This document shows, in pieces, positions 7,003-14,104 of a stretch of DNA of 48,563 bases. Where the stretch lies: the IMG/VR virus record IMGVR_UViG_3300018432_000002, positions 64,001 through 112,563 of that record; one strand, 5' to 3'. A model generated the notes under the pieces. The model did no database searches. It saw only the letters and a list, made by a program, of their open reading frames with translations, and was not told the DNA's origin. Every line of letters begins with the position of its first letter. Positions within the stretch are counted from its first letter, which is position 1. This DNA is from a virus. The translations under genes were made by a program, and so were the position numbers.

Positions 7003-7686
7003 TCAGGCGTCGACAACGATCACCGTCACGTTGTCCGGCGCTCCCACCTCGAGCGTTGAGGCTATGAGCTGCTCAACAGCCTGCTCACGGGATTCGCGCG
7101 CGACACCAGCCACGATGGTGTCGCGGTCAACGTACGAACTGAGTCCGTCGGAGCACAGCAGCAGCCGGTCGCCAGGTCGCGCCTTGAATATCGCCAAGTC
7201 TGGAGACCTGCCGTCCGCGCGCCCGTCGAGGAACCGCGAGATCCGTTCGTCCAGGCGCGGCACGCCACCGTACTGGTTCATCAGGCGGCCGTAGACGTGG
7301 TCGTCGCTGATCTGGCTGAGCTTTCCGCCGCGCATCAGATAGATGCGAGAGTCGCCGACGTTCGACACCCCGAACCATCCCTGCGACCAGGCCGCCGCGA
7401 CCAGGGTGGTTCCCATCCCGGCCACCTCCGGCTGCTCTTTGATCCGCTGCCGCAGAGCCTCGTTCGCGGCATACGCGGCCTGACTCAACATCGGGGCAAG
7501 CTGCTGCGGGCTGCAGGGGCGATCGAAAGCCCGGACGGCTTCGATGGCGGTGGAGCTGGCGACATCCCCCGACACGTAGCCGCCCATGCCGTCGGCCACG
7601 GCGGCCAAATGCTTGCCGATGAAGAAGCTGTCCTCGTTGCGTTTACGCTTCAGGCCAACGTGCGTGCCGCCCGCTGTCATCGTCAT
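7003..7686 (-). CDS. PP2C-family serine/threonine protein phosphatase
   Basis: 227 residues covering a full minimal PP2C (PPM) catalytic domain of the bacterial PstP/PphA type. Metal and catalytic motifs in order: RNEDS (16-20), VADGMGG (30-36), GTTLV (92-96), VGDSRIYL (110-117), CSDGLS (178-183) and APDNVTV (216-222). These supply the aspartates for the two-metal centre that hydrolyses phospho-Ser/Thr. There is no membrane segment, so it is cytoplasmic. Its ATG overlaps the stop of the upstream GntR gene (ATGA), so the two are co-translated. No kinase gene is seen in the window, so it probably acts on host phosphoproteins; that is inference. Confidence 0.92.
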   Translation of the reverse strand: MTMTAGGTHVGLKRKRNEDSFFIGKHLAAVADGMGGYVSGDVASSTAIEAVRAFDRPCSPQQLAPMLSQAAYAANEALRQRIKEQPEVAGMGTTLVAAAWSQGWFGVSNVGDSRIYLMRGGKLSQISDDHVYGRLMNQYGGVPRLDERISRFLDGRADGRSPDLAIFKARPGDRLLLCSDGLSSYVDRDTIVAGVARESREQAVEQLIASTLEVGAPDNVTVIVVDA

Positions 7687-8486
7687 GACTCGGCCTCCCC
7701 GTTAGCCGGCCACGGCAGCGTTGCCGATTCGTCGCGCTCAAGGACCTGCACGGATTCGACTCGATCCCCGTCGATGACGTACTGGGTCACCTCGACCGGC
7801 TTGTCATCACTGCCGGACCAGCCTTGTCGGGTGTACTCCATGACGGCTTTGCCGACTCGGATGCCCAGCAGCTTGGCTTCCTCTGGTGTGGCGTTGCGGG
7901 CGCGGATGAACTCGAACCATTTGATCGGCCAGTGGCCGCCGACCTCGATGCGATACAGCCACTCCCCTGCCGCCGGGTTCTTGTCGACGTCAGCGACAAG
8001 TTCAGCTACCCGAGGGTGGATCCAGCTGACGTTGATCTGGAAAGGCGCCTCGCCGATCGGGCCTGTGACCCGAAAGCGCCTCGGGACCACCTCCCCGACC
8101 TTGACGTTGAGCAGCTTCGCAACGCGCTCGTCGGTTATTGCCGTTGGCGTGTTGTCGGCTTCGCCGTGCTTCATCCACTGCTCGCCGGCGCTGGCTGACG
8201 GGAACGAGTAGCCGCGAAGCCACAGGTTGCGCTTGACGAGGTTTCCACGGGGGCGCCGCGCCCTCGCTGCGCCATAGCGGACAACCACACCGCTGCCGCG
8301 GGTGGCGGCCACATAGCCCAGGGTTTCGAGCAGGCCGATAGCGCGGTGCACGGTGTTGCGGGCGGCGCCGAACTCTTCGGCGAGCGCATCGATGACAGGC
8401 AGGCGGGCGTCTGGTTCCCACTCCCCTGCTTCGATACGCCGCCGCATGGCTTCGGCGATCTCTTCATACCTCGAGTGGGGTGCCAT
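7683..8486 (-). CDS. GntR-family transcriptional regulator (HutC/UTRA type)
   Basis: 267 residues. The N-terminal winged helix (about 4-72) has the GntR signature: YEEIAEAMRRRIEAGEW, LPVIDALAEEFGAARNTVHRAI, then GYVAATRGSGVVV. The C-terminal part (about 100-255) fits a UTRA ligand-binding domain (EVVPRRFRVTGPIGEAPFQI, GKAVMEYTRQGW, VEVTQYVIDGDRVE). ATG 8486 has AGGAAGG upstream. It is the first gene of a two-gene leftward operon with the PP2C phosphatase and probably represses its own promoter in the 8487-8603 gap. Effector unknown. Confidence 0.9.
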   Translation of the reverse strand: MAPHSRYEEIAEAMRRRIEAGEWEPDARLPVIDALAEEFGAARNTVHRAIGLLETLGYVAATRGSGVVVRYGAARARRPRGNLVKRNLWLRGYSFPSASAGEQWMKHGEADNTPTAITDERVAKLLNVKVGEVVPRRFRVTGPIGEAPFQINVSWIHPRVAELVADVDKNPAAGEWLYRIEVGGHWPIKWFEFIRARNATPEEAKLLGIRVGKAVMEYTRQGWSGSDDKPVEVTQYVIDGDRVESVQVLERDESATLPWPANGEAES

Positions 8487-8532
8487 TCCGAGCCTTCCTG
8501 TTGGATGCTGGCTCAGATTATCTCAACATGCA

Positions 8533-8561
8533 TTGACTAGGGAACACCTGCTGAGCAGGAT
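8533..8561 (+). promoter_or_regulatory. Candidate promoter for the 8604 gene
   Basis: TTGACT at 8533-8538 is followed after 17 nt by CAGGAT at 8556-8561, an acceptable actinobacterial -35/-10 pair, in the 117-nt gap divergent from the GntR gene. ATGCAT and TTATCTCAA nearby could belong to the GntR promoter. Confidence 0.4.
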
Positions 8562-8603
8562 GGCGGTAGGCGAGATGGCTCGCTGTTCTCATTGGAGGTT
8601 GAG

Positions 8604-9050
8604 ATGACTGCCACCCCCATGGCAAGCAGAGTCATCGTCCAGTCCGACCCCGCATGGTGCTCCGGACACTACGAGCCGAGCCCGCTCGAGGCCTTCCATC
8701 AGCACAGCTTCGAGCCCAGTTGGGGCGACTTCGACGAGCGGATCCGCCTCGGCTTGGTCCGTTTCGACAGTGACGGCAGAGCCGGACGCGAACGGATTGA
8801 GATCCAATACCTCACTGAGGTCACCGACGTGCAGGGCTCAGTGAGCCTCGACGACACCGGCGCCCGACAGTTCGCTGGGAGCGTCCTGCATGCCCTGGCC
8901 ACAAAGAAGAGCGCCGGACGCAGTCGCCTGGCGCTCTTCTTTGTGTGCCTCTACGAAGCGGGTAGGGCGTTCATCGCGGCGGTCAGGCACTCCCGGACTG
9001 CTTCGCCTCGGACGGCGTCTTCCCAGAGCCGGTCCATGAGGTCGATGTAG
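8604..9050 (+). CDS. Small protein whose frame runs through a terminator
   Basis: 149 residues from ATG 8604, with GGAGG at 8594-8598. Residues 1 to about 98 look like a natural small protein (WCSGHYEPS ... VTDVQGSVSLDDTGARQFAGSVLHALA). The rest is encoded by the terminator hairpin (8900-8945) and then by the antisense strand of the XRE-DUF5753 gene, ending in low-complexity Arg/Ser sequence. The natural stop near 8900 may have been lost, so the last 50 residues may be neither conserved nor needed. Function unknown. Confidence 0.6.
   Translation: MTATPMASRVIVQSDPAWCSGHYEPSPLEAFHQHSFEPSWGDFDERIRLGLVRFDSDGRAGRERIEIQYLTEVTDVQGSVSLDDTGARQFAGSVLHALATKKSAGRSRLALFFVCLYEAGRAFIAAVRHSRTASPRTASSQSRSMRSM
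8900..8945. terminator. Bidirectional terminator between convergent genes
   Basis: Perfect 16-bp stem, arms 8900-8915 and 8930-8945, loop 14 nt. It ends 5 nt before the stop of the leftward XRE gene. Each arm holds an AAAGAAGA/TCTTCTTT run, so a T-rich tail exists inside the stem on both strands. The rightward gene's open frame passes through it. Confidence 0.85.
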
Positions 9051-9760
9051 CGCGGCGCATGTTTCGGGGTGAGGTCAATGGCCGCTGCGAAGGAGTCGAC
9101 GATGGTGATGTCGTCGAAGACGCTGAACGAACTGCGCAGTGGTCCGGCCGGGCCGAACGGGATAACACCGATCTCTACGCCGGGTTTGCCGACGAGGCGC
9201 TGCAACTCGCTGAGCTGGTCTCGCATGGTCCGGGCGTCGCCGGGAAAGAACCGCAGCGCCGACTCGGCGAGGATGATCTCGAAGTATTTGCCTTCGGTGC
9301 CGACCTTCTCGTTGTCGGCCCGACGTAGCCGCACCACATCAGCTACGCCTGGAATGTCGCCGACATCCTGCCGTGCGTATGCCGCGGTCTGCAGGAAGAA
9401 GGGGATCTCGGTCGCTGCGAATGCCCGGATGCGTGAGGCCTTGCCGAACAGTCTGCTGCGCTGTTCTTGCGCGAGTGCGGTGCCTTGCGATTCGGCGCGG
9501 AGCCTGGACTCGCGTTCCCGAAGTTCGCCGAGCAGGCTGACGAGGCTTTCGGCGTGGTCTTGGTCGGCGGTGGTCATCACCCAAGCGCGCACCAGTTCGG
9601 GCTTGGGCCAGCGTTCGCCGAGTTCAAGCCGGCTTACGAGGTCGCTGCTGACGCCCAGTTCGGCCGCGAGGTCTTTGGCGTATTTGCCGGAGGTGTCGCG
9701 CAGCTTCTTGAGTTGCTGTCCGAACTGCTGGCGTGGGGTGAGATCCCAGTCGGTGTTCAT
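8951..9760 (-). CDS. XRE helix-turn-helix regulator with DUF5753 domain
   Basis: 269 residues from ATG 9760, where GAGGA is correctly placed upstream; the frame is open to 9898 but the extra N-terminus is unlike the family. HTH_31/XRE helix-turn-helix at about 12-60 (FGQQLKKLRDTSG, LAAELGVSSDLVSRLELGER). The remainder is a DUF5753 domain (FFLQTAAYARQDV, FEIILAESALRF, PGVEIGVIPFG, SFSVFDDITIVDS), the Scr1-type architecture common in streptomycetes and relatives. Those genes usually sit beside a DUF397 gene; none is seen here. Probable transcription factor of this element. Confidence 0.9.
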   Translation of the reverse strand: MNTDWDLTPRQQFGQQLKKLRDTSGKYAKDLAAELGVSSDLVSRLELGERWPKPELVRAWVMTTADQDHAESLVSLLGELRERESRLRAESQGTALAQEQRSRLFGKASRIRAFAATEIPFFLQTAAYARQDVGDIPGVADVVRLRRADNEKVGTEGKYFEIILAESALRFFPGDARTMRDQLSELQRLVGKPGVEIGVIPFGPAGPLRSSFSVFDDITIVDSFAAAIDLTPKHAPRYIDLMDRLWEDAVRGEAVRECLTAAMNALPAS

Positions 9761-9916
9761 CGGCGCTGTCCTCGCGCTGCGGGGACGGCCAGGTCTCGCC
9801 ACAGGCGCGTTGGGTGCACGAGTGTCTCCTTCGTGGTTGGTCTCTACTGCCGATGATCCCATCTTTGGTGAAGTAATCGTGAAGCAGATGCACTGCAATC
9901 GACGGATTACAGCAGA

Positions 9917-9951
9917 GCGGCCCCGACGCAGCTGACCTGCATCGGGGCCGC
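9917..9951. terminator. Long hairpin in the 9761-10115 gap
   Basis: GCGGCCCCGA (9917-9926) pairs with TCGGGGCCGC (9942-9951), and GCAG/CTGC pair again inside. In the leftward direction it is followed by TCTGCTGT. It would insulate the XRE-DUF5753 gene from leftward transcription starting near 9990. The rest of this 355-nt gap holds no gene that I can support, apart from the operator and promoter at 9987-10026. Confidence 0.6.
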
Positions 9952-9986
9952 ATGTGGCGGGACCTGGCTTCAGAAGGCTACAGAAT

Positions 9987-10026
9987 TTGTCGATCGCTTG
10001 ACAATCGACAGTTGTTGCACGAGCCT
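9987..10026 (+). promoter_or_regulatory. Operator-promoter for the 10116 operon
   Basis: TTGTCGAT (9987-9994), 9 nt, then ATCGACAG (10004-10011): the same layout as 442-466 with one arm mismatch. The spacer contains a consensus -35 TTGACA (9998-10003); GAGCCT at 10021-10026 is 17 nt downstream and aligns with TACGCT at the 442 site. A protein bound here would block the polymerase. It drives the long small-gene operon starting at 10116. Confidence 0.6.
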
Positions 10027-10115
10027 TGAACTAGGCATTCGCCCTTGGCTCCCGGTCCGGGTTGGCGCGGCAGAGATCCCCCAGCCCGGACCGGAAACAC
10101 TCCCGGAGGCACGTC

Positions 10116-10385
10116 GTGCAGACGACCACCACACCCACCACCACCTGCCCCACCTGGTGCGTATCCGACCACCAGGCCAGCACAACCCTGCACTTCCAGG
10201 CAGACGTCACCATTCCCGCCATGAACGGCCAGGACCTGCCGGTGGCGGCGTTCATCACTGACGCCCGGCAGGGTGTCTCCATCGCCGGCTACGAGCTGTC
10301 CCCCAAGGACGCCCGCGAGCTGGCTTTGGTGCTGCTGGACCGGGCCGACCTGGCGACCGAGGCGGCAGAGGACGACTTCCGGTGA
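10116..10385 (+). CDS. DUF6907-like small protein
   Basis: 89 residues from GTG 10116, with CGGAGG at 10104-10109. CPTWCVSDHQ near residue 11, followed by strands LHFQADVTIPAMN and VSIAGYELSPKDARELALVLL, fits the DUF6907 family common in actinobacterial plasmids and phages. Function of that family is unknown. It is the first gene of the small-gene operon under the 9987-10026 promoter and overlaps the next start. Confidence 0.7.
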   Translation: MQTTTTPTTTCPTWCVSDHQASTTLHFQADVTIPAMNGQDLPVAAFITDARQGVSIAGYELSPKDARELALVLLDRADLATEAAEDDFR

Positions 10386-10597
10386 CCGTCTACGAGCTGC
10401 GTATCTGGCCGATCCCCCACCACAGCGTGTCCCACCCGCTGCGTGTGGAGATGTTCCAGGCCGACACGAACGGCGCCGCCGAAGACCACATGCACGACTA
10501 CGCGGCCCGGCTGCGCAAAGACCAGCAGGTGTTCCTGTGGGCGCAGGGCGGCGGCCGGTCCATTGCTTCCGCCGACGGTCTGGCGGATCTGCCATGA
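10382..10597 (+). CDS. Small unrecognised protein
   Basis: 71 residues, beta-rich N-terminus (VYELRIWPIPHH), then a helix (AAEDHMHDYAARLRKD). GTG 10382 overlaps the DUF6907-like stop; the stop overlaps the ATG at 10594. No cysteines and no known motif. Confidence 0.65.
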   Translation: MTVYELRIWPIPHHSVSHPLRVEMFQADTNGAAEDHMHDYAARLRKDQQVFLWAQGGGRSIASADGLADLP

Positions 10598-10860
10598 GCC
10601 GCTACCGCGTCGAGTCCGGCACCAACACCACAGGTCGCGTTCGCCCCGCCGACAGCAACCACCACGAGTTCGACGCGACCAACGACGACGACGCGTGCCG
10701 GATTGCCACCGCCTACGCCACCTCGCAGCACGGCCCGAACACTCTGTCGCGTGTGTACCGGCGCCAGTTCCTCGGCTGGGTTCCGGTGGCCGAGATGGTC
10801 ACCCCGTGCCCCTGCGGCAACCACACCTGCGCTGACGCTTCGGAAGGAGCGAACCGATGA
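10594..10860 (+). CDS. Small protein with C-terminal CxC...C tail
   Basis: 88 residues. Polar N-terminal half, a helix at DACRIATAYATSQHG, then a Tyr/Arg strand and a CPCGNHTC tail that could bind one metal ion together with a partner. Coupled by ATGA overlaps on both sides. No family recognised. Confidence 0.65.
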   Translation: MSRYRVESGTNTTGRVRPADSNHHEFDATNDDDACRIATAYATSQHGPNTLSRVYRRQFLGWVPVAEMVTPCPCGNHTCADASEGANR

Positions 10861-11141
10861 CTCTCACCTGGCATGAGGAACGCCTCGTCGACCCCAGTTT
10901 CGACCGGCTCTGCCAAGCGGTGGAGGCGGTGCGCGCGGACTGGCCGCCCACTCCTCGACCGCCGATCTCCCCGCACGTGCACCCAGCCACCCGGGTTTTG
11001 TCGGTCACCGTCCACGGCCGTCCTGACATTCGTGACATCGCCGATGAGTTGCTGGGCCGGCACGGCTATGCGCTGGGTGGCTGGACTGAACTGCCGTCCG
11101 ACTTCAGTCACCGGATCTGGCGCAAGGTCGTGGCCCGGTGA
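10857..11141 (+). CDS. Small unrecognised protein
   Basis: 94 residues. A helical start (FDRLCQAVEAVRADW) is followed by a proline-rich link and TRVLSVTVHGRPDIRDIADELLGRHGYAL, an alternating strand-helix pattern. ATG 10857 overlaps the previous stop; its own stop overlaps GTG 11138. Confidence 0.65.
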   Translation: MTLTWHEERLVDPSFDRLCQAVEAVRADWPPTPRPPISPHVHPATRVLSVTVHGRPDIRDIADELLGRHGYALGGWTELPSDFSHRIWRKVVAR

Positions 11142-11326
11142 GCGACCCCTGCCAGTGCGGTGACTCCGGCTGTGAGGACACGTTCGGCCGTGCCACCCGA
11201 GGCCAGGACCGGTCCGGCTGCTGCCAGTACTGCGGCTATTTCGACTGTGACGTGTGCGGCTGGGCTGATCCGTCCGGCATGACCTTCACCGACTATCTGC
11301 GACGCCCGAAGGAGGCAGTGCAGTGA
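11138..11326 (+). CDS. Tiny cysteine-rich (zinc-ribbon) protein
   Basis: 62 residues with eight cysteines in the first 42: CQCGDSGC and CCQYCGYFDCDVCG. The CxxC spacing is enough for two zinc sites. It ends with the aromatic segment TFTDYLRR. GTG start overlaps the preceding stop. A nucleic-acid or protein-binding knuckle is likely; the partner is unknown. Confidence 0.7.
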   Translation: MSDPCQCGDSGCEDTFGRATRGQDRSGCCQYCGYFDCDVCGWADPSGMTFTDYLRRPKEAVQ

Positions 11327-11517
11327 GCATTCAAACCCTGACCCCGCCCGCCGACGGTTTCGACCACGACGGCAGCCTGGCCGCGTTCCTGGCGCAGGTG
11401 CCGGCTGCCCGTGACTACGACCTGGCCGAACTCGACGCGGAGCCGAAGCTGTCGCACCGCCCGCACCGCGGCGCCGACAAGCGCCGGGCCATCAACGAAT
11501 CCCTGAAGGGGGCGTAA
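11323..11517 (+). CDS. Small unrecognised protein
   Basis: 64 residues, acidic first half (FDHDGSLAAFLAQVPAARDY) and basic, histidine-containing end (KLSHRPHRGADKRRAI). GTG 11323 overlaps the zinc-ribbon gene's stop. It ends in TAA, one of few in this operon. Confidence 0.6.
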   Translation: MSIQTLTPPADGFDHDGSLAAFLAQVPAARDYDLAELDAEPKLSHRPHRGADKRRAINESLKGA

Positions 11518-11520
11518 GTC

Positions 11521-11793
11521 GTGCCGTTCGTTTTGTGTGTGGCCCGGACCGTCAACGGCGCTGAGCGCACCTTTCGCTGGCGCGGCCAGACAGATGACAT
11601 CCGCGCGGACGTGGAAGCGATGATCGCCGACTTCACTGCCGGGCGGATGCGCATGGAGAACACCTTGACTTTGTCTGCCGACTCCAGCCTCCCGAGCGGC
11701 GTGAGCTTCGGCGAACGTCCGGAAGAACCTGACTGGGCCCGGTCGTGGCGTTGGGCCGACATCAAAGACATCTGGATCGAGGAGGGGCGATGA
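11521..11793 (+). CDS. Small unrecognised protein
   Basis: 90 residues from GTG 11521, with a GGGGGCG ribosome-site candidate. Starts with strands (FVLCVARTVNGAERTFRWRG), then a helix (IRADVEAMIADFTAG), and ends in a Trp-rich acidic tail (WRWADIKDIWIEEG). Stop overlaps the 43-residue gene at 11790. Confidence 0.65.
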   Translation: MPFVLCVARTVNGAERTFRWRGQTDDIRADVEAMIADFTAGRMRMENTLTLSADSSLPSGVSFGERPEEPDWARSWRWADIKDIWIEEGR

Positions 11794-11921
11794 CCCGCCT
11801 CGACCAGCGCCGCCGCAGCAACCGCCCGACCGCCAATGTGCGGACCACTGCCGCACTGCCGAAGCCGGACGGCGTGGACCTGGTGTTCATGACCGGCCGT
11901 GGACGGGGTGTGACCCGATGA
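11790..11921 (+). CDS. Very small basic protein (43 residues)
   Basis: 43 residues, eight of them arginine in the first 20 (MTRLDQRRRSNRP), no cysteines. It is supported by GGAGG just upstream (11781-11785) and by ATGA overlaps at both ends, the pattern of its neighbours. Its charge would suit RNA or DNA contact, but no family is recognised. Confidence 0.6.
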   Translation: MTRLDQRRRSNRPTANVRTTAALPKPDGVDLVFMTGRGRGVTR

Positions 11922-12259
11922 GCGCCTGGACCGAGCGGCACGCCCCTAAGCCCGGTGACCTGTTCTACTCCCGCGACCCCGAAACCGGCGAGGTGTTCAC
12001 CGACCGCGTGTGGGTGATCGCCGAAGTCGAAGACCTGATCACGCACAGCGGTCAGCAGGTCGGCACGACCGGTCTCACCTACGGCGGACCTGTCGACCCG
12101 GACAGGCCGCTGTGGTCGGTTCAGGTGCAGTGCGACTACCGCTGCGCCGAGCTCGGCATGGGCGACTGCCCCGGCCGGCCGTACCTGCACTCTTGGTATT
12201 TGGCCGCCGATGAGTTCGTGTTGGTGACGCGCCTGTCGGAGTTCGAGGTGCAGCGATGA
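11918..12259 (+). CDS. Small unrecognised protein
   Basis: 113 residues, beta-rich (GDLFYSRDPETGEVFTDRVW, VIAEVEDLI, WSVQVQCDYRC), with three cysteines spaced CDYRC...C. It ends with a strand (EFVLVTRLSEFEV). Coupled at both ends. The composition fits a small barrel or sheet domain; no match recognised. Confidence 0.65.
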   Translation: MSAWTERHAPKPGDLFYSRDPETGEVFTDRVWVIAEVEDLITHSGQQVGTTGLTYGGPVDPDRPLWSVQVQCDYRCAELGMGDCPGRPYLHSWYLAADEFVLVTRLSEFEVQR

Positions 12260-12477
12260 CTGCCATCCCTCGCTATGTGGATCCGTGGACGTCGCCGCTG
12301 TACCTGCACGTCGGTGACCGTGCCCGCAACGAGACCGGCTTGGTCGTCGAATGGGACGGCTCCCGCGGTGTGCCGGTGTGCGAGCCGTGTGATTTGGCCA
12401 TGACGGAGTGGACGGCTACGGCCGAGCGCTGCTGCCCGCGGTGCGGTGCGACTGAGACTGAGCCGGTGGCGACGTGA
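12256..12477 (+). CDS. Small zinc-ribbon protein
   Basis: 73 residues. After an N-terminal strand region (YLHVGDRARNETGLVVEW), two CxxC pairs, CEPC and CPRC, lie 25 residues apart, enough for one Cys4 zinc ribbon. ATG 12256 overlaps the previous stop and its stop overlaps the ATG of the 37-residue ribbon gene at 12477 (TGATG). Confidence 0.68.
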   Translation: MTAIPRYVDPWTSPLYLHVGDRARNETGLVVEWDGSRGVPVCEPCDLAMTEWTATAERCCPRCGATETEPVAT

Positions 12478-12590
12478 TGGGCCTGACCGACATGCCGTGC
12501 CCGTCGTGCGGCGGACGTGACCTTGAGGCGCGTGCGGGTGGGGTTGTGTGCCGCACCTGCGGCTGGCGGATCGGGCAGGTGACCCGGTGA
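12477..12590 (+). CDS. Minimal zinc ribbon (37 residues)
   Basis: A 37-residue protein that is almost only a Cys4 ribbon: CPSCGGRDLEARAGGVVCRTCG, with the pairs 16 residues apart. This is the classic rubredoxin-knuckle layout of TFIIB/TopoI-type ribbons. Overlaps on both sides support real translation. Confidence 0.7.
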   Translation: MGLTDMPCPSCGGRDLEARAGGVVCRTCGWRIGQVTR

Positions 12591-12820
12591 GCGGCACTGG
12601 CTCTCACGTGTTCCGCCTGCCGTTCGAGTGCCCGCACTGCCGAGGGGTCAGGTGGCACCACACCCGGACGCTGGAGTGTGGCGGCACGCTACGGAACCCG
12701 CACGAGGTAGTTGAGATGGAAGCTGTCGACCCGGAAGGGCCTGACTCGCCGCCGAACACTCCGGATCTTCGCACCGGAAATGGATCAGAGCTGGCTGCGG
12801 ACAGCGGGTGGTCGTGGTGA
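12587..12820 (+). CDS. Small CxxC-containing protein
   Basis: 77 residues from GTG 12587. CPHCRG at about 15-20 and LECGG later give three cysteines; RWHHTR between them adds histidines, so a mixed Cys/His metal site is possible. The second half is acidic, Pro/Ser-rich and probably disordered. Confidence 0.65.
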   Translation: MSGTGSHVFRLPFECPHCRGVRWHHTRTLECGGTLRNPHEVVEMEAVDPEGPDSPPNTPDLRTGNGSELAADSGWSW

Positions 12821-13050
12821 GCGACTTCGTGACCTACCACGGCTCGGAAACGCTGGAGGACACGTTCCGCCGCTCAGGCGGCGACGAGTTCGGCTACCGC
12901 ATCCCCGACGAGCTGATCACCCGGTTGGAGACGTTGGACCGGGAACGGCAAGAGGCGATCGACGCGATCAAGAGGCATATCGAGCAGCACCAGCTGCCGG
13001 AGACCGACCTGGAAGCCGAAGAACCGACCGGAGAGGAGTACCCGTGGTGA
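12817..13050 (+). CDS. Small acidic helical protein
   Basis: 77 residues, with a central amphipathic helix (PDELITRLETLDRERQEAID) extending into AIKRHIEQHQL, likely a coiled coil, and an acidic tail. GTG 12817 is taken for its GTGA overlap; 12808 and 12814 are also in frame. Function unknown. Confidence 0.65.
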   Translation: MSDFVTYHGSETLEDTFRRSGGDEFGYRIPDELITRLETLDRERQEAIDAIKRHIEQHQLPETDLEAEEPTGEEYPW

Positions 13051-13292
13051 GCGCTGTCGACGACCTACGAGCTGAAGCGCTGTTCTGCTCGGACCTGCAG
13101 CCCTCCGACCGTCCGTCTCGGGAGGCCATCGACCAAGCCGTGACCGCGATGCTGCTGGCGTACGCAACCGAGGGCTGCGCCGGCCATGTCGCCCAGGAGT
13201 TCGGTGACCACCCGGAGCAGGCGGCTACACGCATGCGTTGGTGTATGACCGCCGTTGTGTACGGCGTGTTCGCCATAGCGGGTACCCGATGA
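13047..13292 (+). CDS. Small helical protein
   Basis: 81 residues, nearly all helical (SREAIDQAVTAMLLAYATEG, then HPEQAATRMRWCMTAVVYGVF). No DNA-binding signature. GGAG at 13034-13037 precedes GTG 13044/13047; 13047 overlaps the previous stop. A similar four-helix layout is common in phage small proteins. Confidence 0.65.
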   Translation: MSAVDDLRAEALFCSDLQPSDRPSREAIDQAVTAMLLAYATEGCAGHVAQEFGDHPEQAATRMRWCMTAVVYGVFAIAGTR

Positions 13293-13531
13293 GCAGTCTC
13301 GACGCACCCAACGTCACTAAGGACAGCGACACGCAGTACAACGTGTTGTTCCCGACCGGCCACTGGATTGTCAGCGCCTGGACGTCGTGGACCAAGTGGG
13401 ACGTGATGTGGCTGCCTTCAGGCGCCAGCATGTTCGCCGGCTATCCGAACAATCCTGTGCACGACTGGGAGGCCGAGTCCTTCACGTCTGCTGCCGAGGC
13501 TGTCGATTGGTGCCAGGGTCACCCGCGCTGA
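13289..13531 (+). CDS. Small tryptophan-rich protein
   Basis: 80 residues with six tryptophans (HWIVSAWTSWTKWDVMWL) in a beta-rich core and a final helix (SAAEAVDWCQGHP). ATG 13289 overlaps the preceding stop. A hairpin at 13547-13583 follows, which may end or weaken this transcript segment. Confidence 0.65.
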   Translation: MSSLDAPNVTKDSDTQYNVLFPTGHWIVSAWTSWTKWDVMWLPSGASMFAGYPNNPVHDWEAESFTSAAEAVDWCQGHPR

Positions 13532-13546
13532 CCGGCTTCCCGGGTC

Positions 13547-13583
13547 ATCAGCGCGTCCCGACATGTTCTTCCCCCGCGCTGAT
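13547..13583. other. Intergenic hairpin
   Basis: ATCAGCGCG (13547-13555) pairs perfectly with CGCGCTGAT (13575-13583) around 19 nt, in the only 97-nt gap of this stretch. It could be a weak terminator or processing site between 13531 and the gene at 13629. Confidence 0.5.
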
Positions 13584-13628
13584 GGCTCCCGGTGGCCGGT
13601 CAGGCCTGACTACCAAGAAGGAGCATCC

Positions 13629-13889
13629 ATGAACGAGATCCACCTGAGCCCGGCCGACCTGATGTCCGCCCGCAACGGAGAAACCACTGTCGTGCGTATC
13701 GCCGACTGGAACTCCGGTATTGAGGTCGCCTTCGACGTTGAAGGCGGGGAGATGGCCAGGCTCGACGACGGGATCGCCCGGGTTGTGCTGTCTCCTGCCG
13801 ACTTTCAGTTGATCGCCGACAACAAGGGCCGCGGCCATGAGGTGAAGGCCGATGACGGCACTGTGTACGGCGTTTCGGTGTGGGCATGA
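13629..13889 (+). CDS. Small beta-rich protein
   Basis: 86 residues from ATG 13629, with AAGGAG 5 nt upstream. Alternating strands (TVVRIADWNSGIEVAFDVEG, GIARVVLSPADFQLI) and no cysteines. Starts a second chain of coupled genes after the hairpin. Not recognised. Confidence 0.7.
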   Translation: MNEIHLSPADLMSARNGETTVVRIADWNSGIEVAFDVEGGEMARLDDGIARVVLSPADFQLIADNKGRGHEVKADDGTVYGVSVWA

Positions 13890-14104
13890 GTGCCTACGCC
13901 AACGATCCGCGGGTGGCCGATCCGACTAAGCGCGGTGAACTGTTCCACGTGACGTGCGATGGGGGCTCCACTGCCCAGGTGCGTCGCTTCCTGGACACCG
14001 ACGTGTTCGTGGTGTGGGGAGACGACGAGGACCGGAGTGCCGACTGGCGGGAGTTCGCTACCGCTGACGAGGCGATCCGGTCGCTGATCGGAGAGCCGCA
14101 ATGA
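13886..14104 (+). CDS. Small unrecognised protein
   Basis: 72 residues from ATG 13886 (GTG 13880 is in frame). Pattern KRGELFHVTCDGGSTAQVRRF, then DTDVFVVWGDDEDRSADW, and a final helix (TADEAIRSLIGE). The last part resembles the ends of neighbouring small genes, suggesting gene duplication. Coupled at both ends. Confidence 0.65.
   Translation: MSAYANDPRVADPTKRGELFHVTCDGGSTAQVRRFLDTDVFVVWGDDEDRSADWREFATADEAIRSLIGEPQ

Noticed and set aside
9761-9898. N-terminal extension of the XRE-DUF5753 protein
   Set aside because: The extra 46 residues are unlike the family; ATG 9760 has a good ribosome site.
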